Assembly (NCBI GenBank): GCA_046152925.1 | Contig: JBJXFX010000014.1 | Coordinates: 1-49,179 of the forward strand | Direction of reading: 5' to 3' | DNA from: CAMAUF01 sp046152925 | GTDB taxonomy: Bacteria; Chloroflexota; Dehalococcoidia; Tepidiformales; Tepidiformaceae | DNA length: 49,179 nt | Shown: piece after piece, positions 1 through 7,025 of the stretch | Numbering within the stretch: the first letter of the stretch is position 1 | How the letters are laid out: the number at the start of each line of letters is the position of its first letter | Program-made: the position numbers and the translations under genes | The notes under the pieces: generated by a model | Seen by the model: only the letters and a program-made list of their open reading frames with translations | The model's database searches: none | Told to the model about the DNA's origin: nothing

Positions 1-428
1 TCTTCCGGATCCTCGGCGGCGGCCAAGAACGCGCGACCTACGCCGACGCGATCCGCGATTGGGTCGAAAAGGGCCCGGCCAGCCAATTCGCGATGACGCC
101 CGATGAGGTGATCGCCGCCTCGCAGCCCCGGCCGGAGGCAGTCTCGGAGGCCGCCGCGCATTTCGAGCTCGGCAACCACCTCTGGCGGGCCGGCGAGCGC
201 GAAAGCGCCATCCGCCACTTCAACGCGGCCAACCGCCTGCAACCGGACAACTGGACCTACAAGCGCCAGGCATGGTCGCTGGTTGGCAACGAACGGGTCG
301 GAGGCGACCGCGGGCGTTTCGCCCAGGCCCCGCTCCCTGGCGAAGAGGCCGACTGGCCCTTCGAGTCCGACTTCTACCGGGACGTGTTCGCGCTCCAGCC
401 CGGCCAGTACTACCCAAAAACGATGTAA
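1..428 (+). CDS. Redoxin/TPR protein, C-terminal part (5' truncated by window edge)
   Basis: The frame is open from base 3 and ends with TAA at 426-428; the start lies outside the window. The visible 141 residues contain one TPR-like helical pair (FELGNHLWRAGERESAIRHF, then N-A-A-N-R-L-Q-P-D-N) and end with FESDFYRDVFALQPGQYYP. This tail resembles thioredoxin/AhpC-like redoxins with an appended TPR segment found in Chloroflexota, but the redox-active Cys region is not visible. That assignment is from family memory and is moderate. No terminator separates it from the next gene, whose start is 138 bases downstream. Confidence 0.6.
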   Translation, partial: FRILGGGQERATYADAIRDWVEKGPASQFAMTPDEVIAASQPRPEAVSEAAAHFELGNHLWRAGERESAIRHFNAANRLQPDNWTYKRQAWSLVGNERVGGDRGRFAQAPLPGEEADWPFESDFYRDVFALQPGQYYPKTM

Positions 429-565
429 TCGAAGCCTGCGGAGGCCGTGCGGCCCGGAGGATTACCCTTACGGACCGTTCGCCCTTCCTGCGGGCCCCTG
501 ATACAATCCGCCCGCTTCGACCGGCCGACCGCCGGCCACATCTCACGCCTAAAGGAAGTCGCCGC

Positions 566-1660
566 ATGGACCTCGGCCTCAGCGAAGAACAGGAACTGCT
601 CAAGAACTCCGCCCGCGAGTTCCTCGAGAAGGAATGCCCGGAAGAGCACGTCCGCGCCATGGAAGAGGACGAAAAGGGCTATAGCCCCGACCTCTGGAAG
701 AAGATGGCGGACCTCGGATGGCACAGCCTCATGATCCCCGAGGATCAGGGCGGCGCTGGCTTCTCCTTCCTCGACCTCTGCGTCCTCGTCGAAGAGACCG
801 GCCGCGCGCTCCTTCCTGGCCCGTTCATCCCGAACCAGGTCTGCGCCGCGAGCATCATCCTCGCCGGCTCGGCCGCCCAGAAGGCGAAATATCTGCCGAA
901 GATCGCCGATGGCTCCGCCATCCACACCTACGCCGTCACCGAGCCCAGCGGCCGCTGGGATCGCGAAGGCATCGCGATGAAGGCGAACGCCGACGGCACG
1001 CTCAGCGGCACGAAGCTTTTCGTCCCCGACGCCAACGTCGCGGACTACCTCCATGTCGTCGCCCATGGCGCCGATGGCGCGCTGAACTCCTACATCGTCT
1101 CCCGCACCGCCCCGGGCGTGACCGTGACCGTGCTCAAGACGATCGCAAGCGATAAGCAGGCCGAAGTTGTCCTCAACAACGTGAAGCCCGAAGACGTGAT
1201 CACGATGGACGCCGCCACCGGCGCCGCCATCCGCAACCGCGCCACGGCGCTGGAGTGCGCCTACCTCGTCGGCCTCGCCCAGAAGGACTTCGAGATCTCG
1301 GTCAACTACGCTAAGGAACGCGTCCAGTTCGGCCGCCCGATCGGCTCCTTCCAGGCCATCCAGCACAAGGCCGCCGATATGGTCACCGACGTCGATGGCA
1401 TGCGCTTCATCATGTATAAGGCCGCCTGGGCCACCAGCGAAGGCGAGTCCTCCGCCGACATGGACGTCGCGATGGCCAAGGCCTGGTGCAGCGACGCCAG
1501 CCGCCGCGTCGTGGCCCATGGCCAGCAGATCCACGGTGGTATCGGCTTCACCAAGGACTACGTCATCCAGCTCTTCTTCCGACGCCAGAAGCGCGCCGAA
1601 CTCTTCTGGGGCGACGCCGACTTCCACCGCGAGCGCGTCGCGCAGATGCTCGACATCTAG
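566..1660 (+). CDS. Acyl-CoA dehydrogenase, possibly lacking the usual catalytic Glu
   Basis: Acyl-CoA dehydrogenases remove two hydrogens from acyl-CoA using FAD in beta-oxidation-like pathways. The 364-residue product has the normal order: N-terminal helices from MDLGLSEEQELLKNSAREFL, the middle beta domain with YAVTEPSG, and C-terminal helices with ERVQFGRPIGSFQAIQHKAAD and the FAD-binding stretch QQIHGGIGFTKDYVIQLFFR. The ATG at 566 is chosen because AAAGGAAG lies just upstream and the MDLGLSEEQ start is typical. The in-frame extension to 272 overlaps the preceding gene and has no homologous look. Where MCAD-type enzymes have Y-E-G-T, this protein reads F-W-G-D, so the usual base is missing. 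It may be one subunit of a heteromeric dehydrogenase or use a Glu elsewhere. Substrate unknown. Confidence 0.9.
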   Translation: MDLGLSEEQELLKNSAREFLEKECPEEHVRAMEEDEKGYSPDLWKKMADLGWHSLMIPEDQGGAGFSFLDLCVLVEETGRALLPGPFIPNQVCAASIILAGSAAQKAKYLPKIADGSAIHTYAVTEPSGRWDREGIAMKANADGTLSGTKLFVPDANVADYLHVVAHGADGALNSYIVSRTAPGVTVTVLKTIASDKQAEVVLNNVKPEDVITMDAATGAAIRNRATALECAYLVGLAQKDFEISVNYAKERVQFGRPIGSFQAIQHKAADMVTDVDGMRFIMYKAAWATSEGESSADMDVAMAKAWCSDASRRVVAHGQQIHGGIGFTKDYVIQLFFRRQKRAELFWGDADFHRERVAQMLDI

Positions 1661-1682
1661 CCTCGCCCGCAGCGCAGCTCCT

Positions 1683-1715
1683 GAAAGGCGGCCATCCGGC
1701 CGCCTTTCTCGTTTC
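1683..1715 (+). terminator. Intrinsic terminator after acyl-CoA dehydrogenase gene
   Basis: A perfect 11-bp stem (GAAAGGCGGCC at 1683-1693, complement at 1698-1708) with loop ATCC is followed by a T/C-rich stretch. It lies 22 bases after the dehydrogenase stop codon. Confidence 0.8.
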
Positions 1716-1865
1716 CGGGGGTGCCCTTCAGGCCCCCACTTGCGCCGGTCATTCAAGTCGCCCCAAGGTTGCGCAGACGACAGGTCAGTGCGCGACGCCT
1801 GTGGTACGGTGCTCTGGCGCGACCCCTCTGGGTGGTCGATGTACACCCAGGGAGGAAGTACCTGC

Positions 1866-2387
1866 ATGCGGTTCCGGAAACACCTGCTGGGCGGCGTGGC
1901 CATCTGTGCCATCGCCCCCGCCCTCTTGGTCGCCTGTGGCGGCGACGACGATGACGACTCGGGCGGAAGTGGCGGCGACAGTGCCTCTAGCGCGGGCACG
2001 GGCAGCGACGAGGCCTATGTCACCGACTTCTGCGAAGCGACCATTAAGTTCGGCGACGAACTGATCGCCGTCCTCGAGGACGTCGGGACCGAAGTCGACG
2101 ACGAAGCGGCAGCCACCAAGTTGCTTGCGAAACCCCTTGAGTCGCTCGTCGCCGAACTCAGGAAGGCCAAGCCCCCCAAGGACGTCAAGAAGGCCCACGA
2201 CGAGATCGTCACCAAGCTCAACGGCGCCGTGAAGGACCTGAAAGACGGCAAGAACGCTGAACAGGTCTTCGAGGCCCTGGACGAGCCGAAGCTCGACAAG
2301 GACGTCAGCGACCGCCTCAACAAGGCGGCCGAAAAGGTCGACGCCTGTGTCGAAGCCGGCGTCAGCTTCTCCAACGACGAAGGCTAG
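1866..2387 (+). CDS. Putative lipoprotein, unknown function
   Basis: The 173-residue protein starts MRFRKHLLGG, has a hydrophobic signal stretch and a lipobox ending L-V-A-C (Cys24), followed by G-G-D-D-D-D-D and a Ser/Gly linker. It is therefore predicted to be secreted and lipid-anchored. The mature part (about 50-173) is helical and charged, with repeated Lys/Asp/Glu patterns and two Cys residues (F-C-E-A-T and D-A-C-V-E). ATG 1866 is preferred over ATG 1839 because GGAGG at 1851 is correctly spaced for it. It is a single-gene unit between two terminators. No family recognised. Confidence 0.85.
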   Translation: MRFRKHLLGGVAICAIAPALLVACGGDDDDDSGGSGGDSASSAGTGSDEAYVTDFCEATIKFGDELIAVLEDVGTEVDDEAAATKLLAKPLESLVAELRKAKPPKDVKKAHDEIVTKLNGAVKDLKDGKNAEQVFEALDEPKLDKDVSDRLNKAAEKVDACVEAGVSFSNDEG

Positions 2388-2413
2388 AACCCAGACCGGG
2401 CCCTACGCCAGCC

Positions 2414-2452
2414 AACGAGGCCCAGCGGCAACCCGCTGGGCCTCGTTCGTTT
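2414..2452 (+). terminator. Intrinsic terminator after lipoprotein gene
   Basis: A 15-bp perfect stem (2414-2428 with 2433-2447, loop CAAC) is followed by CGTTTC. It sits between the lipoprotein gene and the convergent zinc-ribbon gene. The T-rich side favours the plus strand. Confidence 0.85.
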
Positions 2453-2460
2453 CGCCGAGC

Positions 2461-2799
2461 CTAATGCGAGTGGCCGCCCGGTCCGTGGCTGTGGCCATGC
2501 CCGAAGTCGTGGGAGTGGCCGTGACCGCCACCCATGTCCATGCCCCCGCCCAGGCCGTCGCCGCCATCCCCGCCATCGTCCCACGGCGCCGGGCCATCAC
2601 CGACCGACGCTTCAGCGAGACCGACAACGGAGAAGCCCCCGATCGGCTTCTTCGCCGTCTTCCCACACATCGCGTGGGTCTTCGGGCAGTTGCCGCCGTG
2701 GAGCTCGTCACACGGCATGACTGGGCGCATCTCCGACATCGGCATGCGCTTGGTGAACGCGGCATTGCACTCGGTGCAAACAAATTCGTAAAGAGCCAT
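2461..2799 (-). CDS. FmdB-type zinc-ribbon protein with His-rich tail
   Basis: The 112-residue protein begins MALYEFVCTECNAAFTKRMP, the hallmark of FmdB-like small zinc-ribbon proteins (C-x2-C at 8-11, with further Cys at C-D-E-L-H-G-G-N-C and M-C-G-K). The second half is a Gly/Asp linker ending in a His-rich run (GHGHSHDFGHGHSHGPGGHS), which FmdB proteins usually lack. FmdB family function is not established; zinc binding is inferred from the Cys pattern. The tail suggests binding or sensing of Zn/Ni/Co. The gene follows the SDR gene on the same strand; a heptamer array lies between them. Confidence 0.85.
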   Translation of the reverse strand: MALYEFVCTECNAAFTKRMPMSEMRPVMPCDELHGGNCPKTHAMCGKTAKKPIGGFSVVGLAEASVGDGPAPWDDGGDGGDGLGGGMDMGGGHGHSHDFGHGHSHGPGGHSH

Positions 2800-2850
2800 G
2801 GCCCGATCGTCCGGAAGCCGCGCCTGAGGGTCAACTCGCGGCGAGTCGCT

Positions 2851-2889
2851 ACTCGGCACTCGGCACTCGGCACTCGGCACTCGGCACTC
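2851..2889. repeat. Tandem heptamer array (ACTCGGC)x5
   Basis: Five exact copies of ACTCGGC run from 2851 to 2885, with a partial copy reaching 2889. The array runs into the stop codon of the minus-strand SDR gene (stop at 2888-2890) and lies before the zinc-ribbon gene. The core CTCGGC is shared with the array at 5429. Confidence 0.95.
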
Positions 2890-3676
2890 AGAACGTACTG
2901 TTCCCGATGCCCCCATCGACGGCGAGGCTCTGGCCGACGACGTAGCGCGCCTGCTGGCTACAGAGCAGCGCCGTGAAGGCCCCGAAATCCTCAGCGTCGC
3001 CAAAGCTCTCGGCCGGGATGCGCCACTCGTTCGCGAAGCGGCGCGTCTCCGCCTCGTACGAGGTCCCACGCTCCGCGGCCAGCTTCATGTATCGGTCGTG
3101 GATTCCGGCCGTGTGGTGCATGCCCGGCAGGAGGTTGTTCAGGATCACGTTGTGCTTCGCGACCTTCTTCGAAACAGCCACGACGTAGTTGTTCAACGCG
3201 GCCCGCGGCGCCCCCGAGAGGATCCGGATCTCGGTGGGGAACTTTGCCGCCCCGGTGCCGATGTTCACCACGCGGCCCCAACGCCGCTCGACCATCCCCG
3301 TGATTGTCGCCCGGATGAACTCGACTGGACTGATCAGCGTCACCGCGATGTTCGCCTGCCAGTCTTCGGGCTCGATGGCGAGGTAGTTGCCCGTCACCTG
3401 CGGCGGCGAACAGGTGAGCACGAGGATGTCCGGGTTCGGGCACTGTTCGAGGATCCGCGCCCGCCCCTCGGCCGTGCTGTGGTCCGCGACGACGGGCGTA
3501 ACGTGCACGCCGGTCTCGTTCGCGATTTGGTTGCAGGTCTCGCGCAGCCGCTCCTCGCCGCGCGCGGAAATCACAAGCTCGACGCCCTCACGCGCAAGCG
3601 CGAGCGCGCTTCCCCTGCCGAGACCAGCACTGCCGCCGTTCACGATCGCCTTCTTGCCGCGGATCCCGAGGTCCAT
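2888..3676 (-). CDS. Atypical short-chain dehydrogenase/reductase (SDR)
   Basis: The 262-residue protein has the Rossmann glycine motif N-G-G-S-A-G-L-G (13-20), a typical N-terminal half, and a C-terminal stretch YVVGQSLAVDGGIGNSTF like other SDRs. The classical Tyr-x3-Lys pair is absent: the aligned segment reads S-G-A-P-R-A-A-L-N-N, placing Ser154 and Arg158 at those positions, and the usual catalytic Ser region reads V-V-N-I-G-T. Such variants resemble a known atypical 3-oxoacyl-ACP-reductase-like SDR subgroup, so NAD(P) binding is likely but chemistry is uncertain. Start ATG 3676 is preferred; GTG 3685 is also possible. It is the third gene of a minus-strand cluster with the MaoC-like and Cys-rich genes, suggesting CoA-ester metabolism. 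Confidence 0.85.
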   Translation of the reverse strand: MDLGIRGKKAIVNGGSAGLGRGSALALAREGVELVISARGEERLRETCNQIANETGVHVTPVVADHSTAEGRARILEQCPNPDILVLTCSPPQVTGNYLAIEPEDWQANIAVTLISPVEFIRATITGMVERRWGRVVNIGTGAAKFPTEIRILSGAPRAALNNYVVAVSKKVAKHNVILNNLLPGMHHTAGIHDRYMKLAAERGTSYEAETRRFANEWRIPAESFGDAEDFGAFTALLCSQQARYVVGQSLAVDGGIGNSTF

Positions 3677-3821
3677 GGCTATCACCCCGCCAGAGTGTCG
3701 GAGTGGGGAGTATCGGAGCGCCGGGGCGTCCGGTCACGCGCGACCTCGACCTCGGTGCTCGGCGACCTATCTCCCCAGCGCGGCTGCTCGGCGAGGTCGA
3801 TCCCCAGGGCGATCCTGCCAA

Positions 3822-4658
3822 TCAGCTCCCGCGACGGGGTTCGTAAATCGCCGTGTGGTGGACGTGCATCACTGGCTCCTCGCCCGACGCGATCACGACG
3901 TCGAGCTCCACGAACTTGTGGCCCTTGCGCTCGAACGTCCCGAGGACGCGGCCACGCGTCGTGATATTCCGTCCGAGACGCGCGACGCCGAGCTGGCGCA
4001 CGTCGCTCGACACGTGGATCCACGGACCAAGCTGCACGTTCGAGACCAGGATCGTGTTCGCCAGCCGGATCAGGTAACCGGGGTGCGCGATCGCCTCCGG
4101 CCCGCGGAAGCGTGGGTCTTGGTCGCCGATCTCGTCGAGGAACCTTTCCCAGCGCCCCAGCTCTCCCGGCTCGCGCAGCGAACCCATGATGTCCATCCCT
4201 GCAAAGACGCTTTCCGAAGCGAGCGGGCGCACGGCGGGGAGCGGCGCCTCGGGGAAGTCCCGCAACGCCACCGGCTCCACGCCGTTGATGCAGAGGGTCG
4301 CGCTCCCGATGCCACATTCCACACCGGCCGGATTTTTCGCGACCAACGAGACGCCCACCGAGTCGACGCCGAGCTCGGTGACCGCCGCCTCGACCGCGAC
4401 CAACTCGCCTTCATAGACGGGCTTCGCGAACCGGGCCGACATCGTACCGCCCGTCAGCCAGGCGGTCCCAAAGGCGCGAAGCGGCGGCTGCGTCATATAT
4501 GCGTAGACGGTCACACCGGGCACGAGGCCGCCCGCGAACCCATACTCCTTCGCCACGGTGTCGTCGTGGATCTTGTTCTCTGACTGCGCAGCGCCGTTGC
4601 GCGCGACCACCTGGTAAGCCGGCAACGTCGTGCCTTCGCGCAACACCCGGCTGACCAT
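3822..4658 (-). CDS. MaoC/double-hotdog dehydratase-like protein
   Basis: The 278-residue protein has a hydratase-like motif in its first hotdog (E-N-K-I-H-D-D-T-V-A, then GFAGGLVPGVTVYAYMT), as in (R)-specific enoyl-CoA hydratases and MaoC proteins. A second hotdog-like half follows (about 150-278), ending V-M-H-V-H-H-T-A-I-Y-E-P. It probably hydrates or dehydrates an acyl-CoA; the substrate is not readable. The ATG at 4658 overlaps the TAA stop of the upstream Cys-rich gene (TAATG), so the genes are translationally coupled; GTG 4685 is a weaker alternative. Its neighbours are a Cys-rich protein upstream and an SDR downstream. Confidence 0.85.
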   Translation of the reverse strand: MVSRVLREGTTLPAYQVVARNGAAQSENKIHDDTVAKEYGFAGGLVPGVTVYAYMTQPPLRAFGTAWLTGGTMSARFAKPVYEGELVAVEAAVTELGVDSVGVSLVAKNPAGVECGIGSATLCINGVEPVALRDFPEAPLPAVRPLASESVFAGMDIMGSLREPGELGRWERFLDEIGDQDPRFRGPEAIAHPGYLIRLANTILVSNVQLGPWIHVSSDVRQLGVARLGRNITTRGRVLGTFERKGHKFVELDVVIASGEEPVMHVHHTAIYEPRRGS

Positions 4659-4888
4659 TAGCGCTTCACCCGGTCCGTATCCCACGGCGTCTGATGGCGC
4701 GCCGTCTGCCGGAAGCGGTCGAACATCGAGTCGTAGCGCCGGACGTTCGTCGCGCGGCGCACGCCCTGGTGCTCACAGGCCGAGCCGACGGAGCAACTTT
4801 GGCAGCAATACGGCCGGTTCGCCATCAAGTACGGCTTCCCTTCGAACGCCGCGTAGCAGCGGATGCAGGTTGGCGGGGTCGCGGCCAT
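4658..4888 (-). CDS. Small Cys-rich, probably metal-binding protein
   Basis: The 76-residue protein starts MAATPPTCIRCYAAFEGKPY and has C-x2-C at 8-11 and C-C-x2-C at 28-32, then a further Cys and His (A-C-E-H). This looks like a small zinc-ribbon or zinc-finger fold. Its start follows a strong Shine-Dalgarno site (AAGGAGGAGCT before ATG 4888). Its stop overlaps the ATG of the MaoC-like gene, so both are made from one transcript. A partner role for the hydratase-like enzyme is an inference from coupling. I do not recognise a named family. Confidence 0.75.
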   Translation of the reverse strand: MAATPPTCIRCYAAFEGKPYLMANRPYCCQSCSVGSACEHQGVRRATNVRRYDSMFDRFRQTARHQTPWDTDRVKR

Positions 4889-4971
4889 AGCTCCTCCTTG
4901 AGAACAGGCGCATTGTCGCAGGCAAGCGTCAAACGTGCCTGGCGGGGCCCCAGATCCGCTATCCTGAAGCC

Positions 4972-5295
4972 ATGACGGCGAAAGAAGCGCTCCTCGAACG
5001 CGTCGCGGGGATGACCGAGGCCGAGGCGGAGCGTGCCCTTGAGCTCGTAACGAACGAAGCACAAACGGGCGGCCCTCCGCGGATGCATCCGGTCATAGCC
5101 GAAATCCTGCGGGCCCTCGAGGCGATCCCAGAACCTGAAGATGTGGTGGTCCCACCCGCTTCGGAGCACGACGCCAGGTCGAGCGAGGACTTCCTTGAGT
5201 GGGTCGGGAGTCTCCTTGGCGACCTGACCGCCGAGGATCTCGCGCGGATTCCTCCCGCATCGGACCACGACCGGGTCATCTACGGCCGGCCGTGA
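4972..5295 (+). CDS. VapB-like antitoxin candidate, locus 1
   Basis: The 107-residue protein starts MTAKEALLERVAGMTEAEAE and ends with I-P-P-A-S-D-H-D-R-V-I-Y-G-R-P. Its first 25 residues match the short frame at 6682 (V-T-T-K-E-A-L-I-Q-R), and its end matches the frame at 6798 (N-V-P ... F-L-Y-G). The stop overlaps the GTG of a PIN-domain fragment by 4 nt (GTGA), the usual toxin-antitoxin arrangement. The toxin half of this pair is broken (see 5292). The antitoxin role is inferred from context and from paralogy with locus 2, not from a recognised DNA-binding fold. Confidence 0.65.
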   Translation: MTAKEALLERVAGMTEAEAERALELVTNEAQTGGPPRMHPVIAEILRALEAIPEPEDVVVPPASEHDARSSEDFLEWVGSLLGDLTAEDLARIPPASDHDRVIYGRP

Positions 5296-5427
5296 GCGAC
5301 ACGCTCTTCGTCGACACGTGGCACTGGATCGCGCAATTCAACCCAACCGACCCTTGGGCGCCGCGGGCAAGGCGCCTCGCATCGCTCGCGACAGGGCGCC
5401 AGCTCGTGACGACCAGGAGTGGCCGGT
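5292..5427 (+). pseudogene. Truncated VapC-like PIN toxin remnant
   Basis: Starting at GTG 5292 the frame reads S-D-T-L-F-V-D-T-W-H-W-I-A, the first strand and acidic residue of PIN-domain ribonucleases. It continues to R-Q-L-V-T-T at about 5415. An intact VapC would then give a helix starting with a conserved Glu and run for about another 90 residues. Here a tandem heptamer array begins at 5429 and the frame becomes repeat-derived sequence before running into the next gene. The toxin therefore lacks most catalytic acids and should be inactive. Confidence 0.75.
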
Positions 5428-5428
5428 A

Positions 5429-5480
5429 CTCGGCGCTCGGCGCTCGGCGCTCGGCGCTCGGCGCTCGGCGCTCGGCGCTC
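5429..5480. repeat. Tandem heptamer array (CTCGGCG)x7
   Basis: Seven exact copies of CTCGGCG run from 5429 to 5477, followed by a partial copy. The unit differs from the 2851 array only at one position (G or A beside CTCGGC). The array sits exactly where the PIN toxin gene is cut off and about 40 bases before the adenosyltransferase start. Confidence 0.95.
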
Positions 5481-5517
5481 GCGCCTCGGAACTTCGTTTT
5501 CCGCTACCCTCGATCCC

Positions 5518-6084
5518 ATGGTCCACATCAACCGGGTTTACACGCGCGCCGGCGATGACGGCTCCACCGCCCTCGGCGGTGGCCAGCGCGTCGCCAAAGA
5601 CTCCCTCCGGATCGACGCCTACGGCACCGTCGACGAACTGAACAGCGTCGTGGGCGTCGCCGTCGCCCTCGGCATGGACGCCGCAATGCGCCCCCAGTTC
5701 TTCGTGATCCAGCAGGTCTTGTTCAACGTCGGCAGCGACCTTTGCATCCTCCAAGAAGATAAGAAGCGCTTCGCCGTCCCCGGCATCGAACAGCGTCACG
5801 TCGACCAACTCGAAGGCTGGATCGACGGCTGGATCGACGACCTGGAGCCGCTCAAGAGCTTCATCCTGCCGGGCGGCGAGCCCGTCGCGGCGCAGCTCCA
5901 CGTCGCGCGCACCGTCTGCCGCCGCGCCGAGCGGCTCGTCATCGCGCTCTCTCGCGAAGAACCCGTCGGCGAACACGTCGTGCCCTACCTCAACCGCCTC
6001 AGCGATCTCTTGTTCGTCGCCGCGCGTTATCACGCGAAGCTCGCCGGGGCCGGCGACATCCTCTGGGATAGCCGCGGGTACTGA
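5518..6084 (+). CDS. Cob(I)alamin adenosyltransferase, PduO type
   Basis: This enzyme transfers adenosyl from ATP to cobalt of cob(I)alamin or cobinamide, making adenosylcobalamin. The 188-residue product has the family's N-terminal ATP-binding segment (TRAGDDGSTALGGGQRVAKD, then R-I-D-A-Y-G-T-V-D-E-L-N) and the C-terminal helix motifs R-T-V-C-R-R-A-E-R and Y-L-N-R-L-S-D-L-L-F. Length is normal for the family. ATG 5518 is the start; the open frame upstream is only repeat sequence. No clear Shine-Dalgarno is visible because the repeat array lies close upstream. It stands alone, flanked by remnants of toxin-antitoxin loci. Confidence 0.95.
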   Translation: MVHINRVYTRAGDDGSTALGGGQRVAKDSLRIDAYGTVDELNSVVGVAVALGMDAAMRPQFFVIQQVLFNVGSDLCILQEDKKRFAVPGIEQRHVDQLEGWIDGWIDDLEPLKSFILPGGEPVAAQLHVARTVCRRAERLVIALSREEPVGEHVVPYLNRLSDLLFVAARYHAKLAGAGDILWDSRGY

Positions 6085-6213
6085 GCCGCCATCTCTGGTT
6101 GAACCACGAAATCAGAGCCCGGAGCGGCCGAGCGACGGGGCCGTTCTCAAGCCCCACCGCGACCCCCATCTCGTGTAGCCTGGTGGACAACAAGAACGCA
6201 AGGTTAGGACACC

Positions 6214-6645
6214 ATGGACCTGAAGCAAGTCAAAGAAGCTGGTAGCAAGCTGAGCATGTGGGCGCACATCGCGACCGTCGGGGCCGACAACAAGCCCGAC
6301 GTCGTGCCCGTGCATCCCTGCTGGGAAGGGGACACCCTCTGGGTGATGATCGGCGCCGACTCCGTCAAGGCGAAGAACATTGCCGCGAACCCGAACGTGG
6401 CCATCCACTGGCAGGTCACCGAAGTCGGCGACGGCCTCGAGATCTGGGGCACCGCAAAGTGCTACGACGACCTCGCGACCAAGAAGCGTCTCTGGACCGG
6501 CGTCTTCGACTACGACCTGAACGCCTTCGCGCCCGGCGGTCCGGAAGGTTCTCCCGGCACCGCCTTCCTCGCGATCACGCCCGAGCGCGCCATGTTCCTC
6601 AAGCAGTACGGGATGGGCGGCGTCGAGCGCTGGAAGGCGAAGTAG
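6214..6645 (+). CDS. Pyridoxamine 5'-phosphate oxidase-like (FMN/F420 split-barrel) protein
   Basis: The 143-residue protein has the split-barrel flavin-binding pattern: H-I-A-T-V-G-A-D-N-K-P-D-V-V-P-V, a central strand L-W-V-M-I-G-A-D-S-V-K-A-K-N-I, and N-P-N-V-A-I-H-W-Q-V. Proteins of this superfamily bind FMN or F420 and catalyse small-molecule redox reactions. The exact substrate cannot be told. Start ATG 6214 has AAGGTTAGGA about 7 bases upstream. It has its own short upstream region (6085-6213), in which I see no clear structure. Confidence 0.85.
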   Translation: MDLKQVKEAGSKLSMWAHIATVGADNKPDVVPVHPCWEGDTLWVMIGADSVKAKNIAANPNVAIHWQVTEVGDGLEIWGTAKCYDDLATKKRLWTGVFDYDLNAFAPGGPEGSPGTAFLAITPERAMFLKQYGMGGVERWKAK

Positions 6646-6681
6646 CGGCCAGGCGAAGCCCGGATCGGCTATGCTCGTTCC

Positions 6682-7025
6682 GTGACGACCAAAGAGGCGC
6701 TCATACAACGCATCCGCGAGATGAGCGAGGACGAGGCCGAGCGGCTCGCCCAGCTGGTCGATGATGTCGCAACGCCCGGCGAGCCAGTGGCAGTGACTTG
6801 ATACGCCGTCTTCGATGCCGGTTCACCCCGCTCCTCGCGCGCCGGGCGTTTGCCAACGTCCCCGACGATGCGTGGGCGAACGTCCCTCACGGTTGGCAGC
6901 TCGACGAGTTCCTGTACGGGTTCATCCCGGAGGACCTTCCCTCGGAAAGCGGATGGCGAATCGCCTCAGTCCCGACCTGTGCCGAGACCACCGTTCGGGT
7001 GGAAGATGCCTCCCGTCTCCGCTGA
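6682..7025 (+). pseudogene. Split VapB-like antitoxin, locus 2 (two overlapping frames)
   Basis: GTG 6682 opens a 39-residue frame (V-T-T-K-E-A-L-I-Q-R ... E-D-E-A-E-R-L-A-Q-L-V) that stops at 6801. A second frame starts at TTG 6798, overlapping by TTGA, and contains F-A-N-V-P-D-D-A-W-A-N-V-P with F-L-Y-G before its stop at 7025. Together these two parts match the N- and C-terminal ends of the single protein at 4972. The simplest view is one antitoxin gene broken by a frameshift. Two coupled short proteins are possible, since both frames have usable starts. Its end overlaps the intact toxin gene at 7006. Confidence 0.55.

Noticed and set aside
410..1999. 529-residue minus-strand open frame opposite the acyl-CoA dehydrogenase
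   Set aside because: It is antisense to a clear enzyme gene, has no recognisable motif and reflects the GC-rich third-position bias.
2851..5480. CRISPR array
   Set aside because: Units are 7 bases long without spacers; these are simple tandem arrays.
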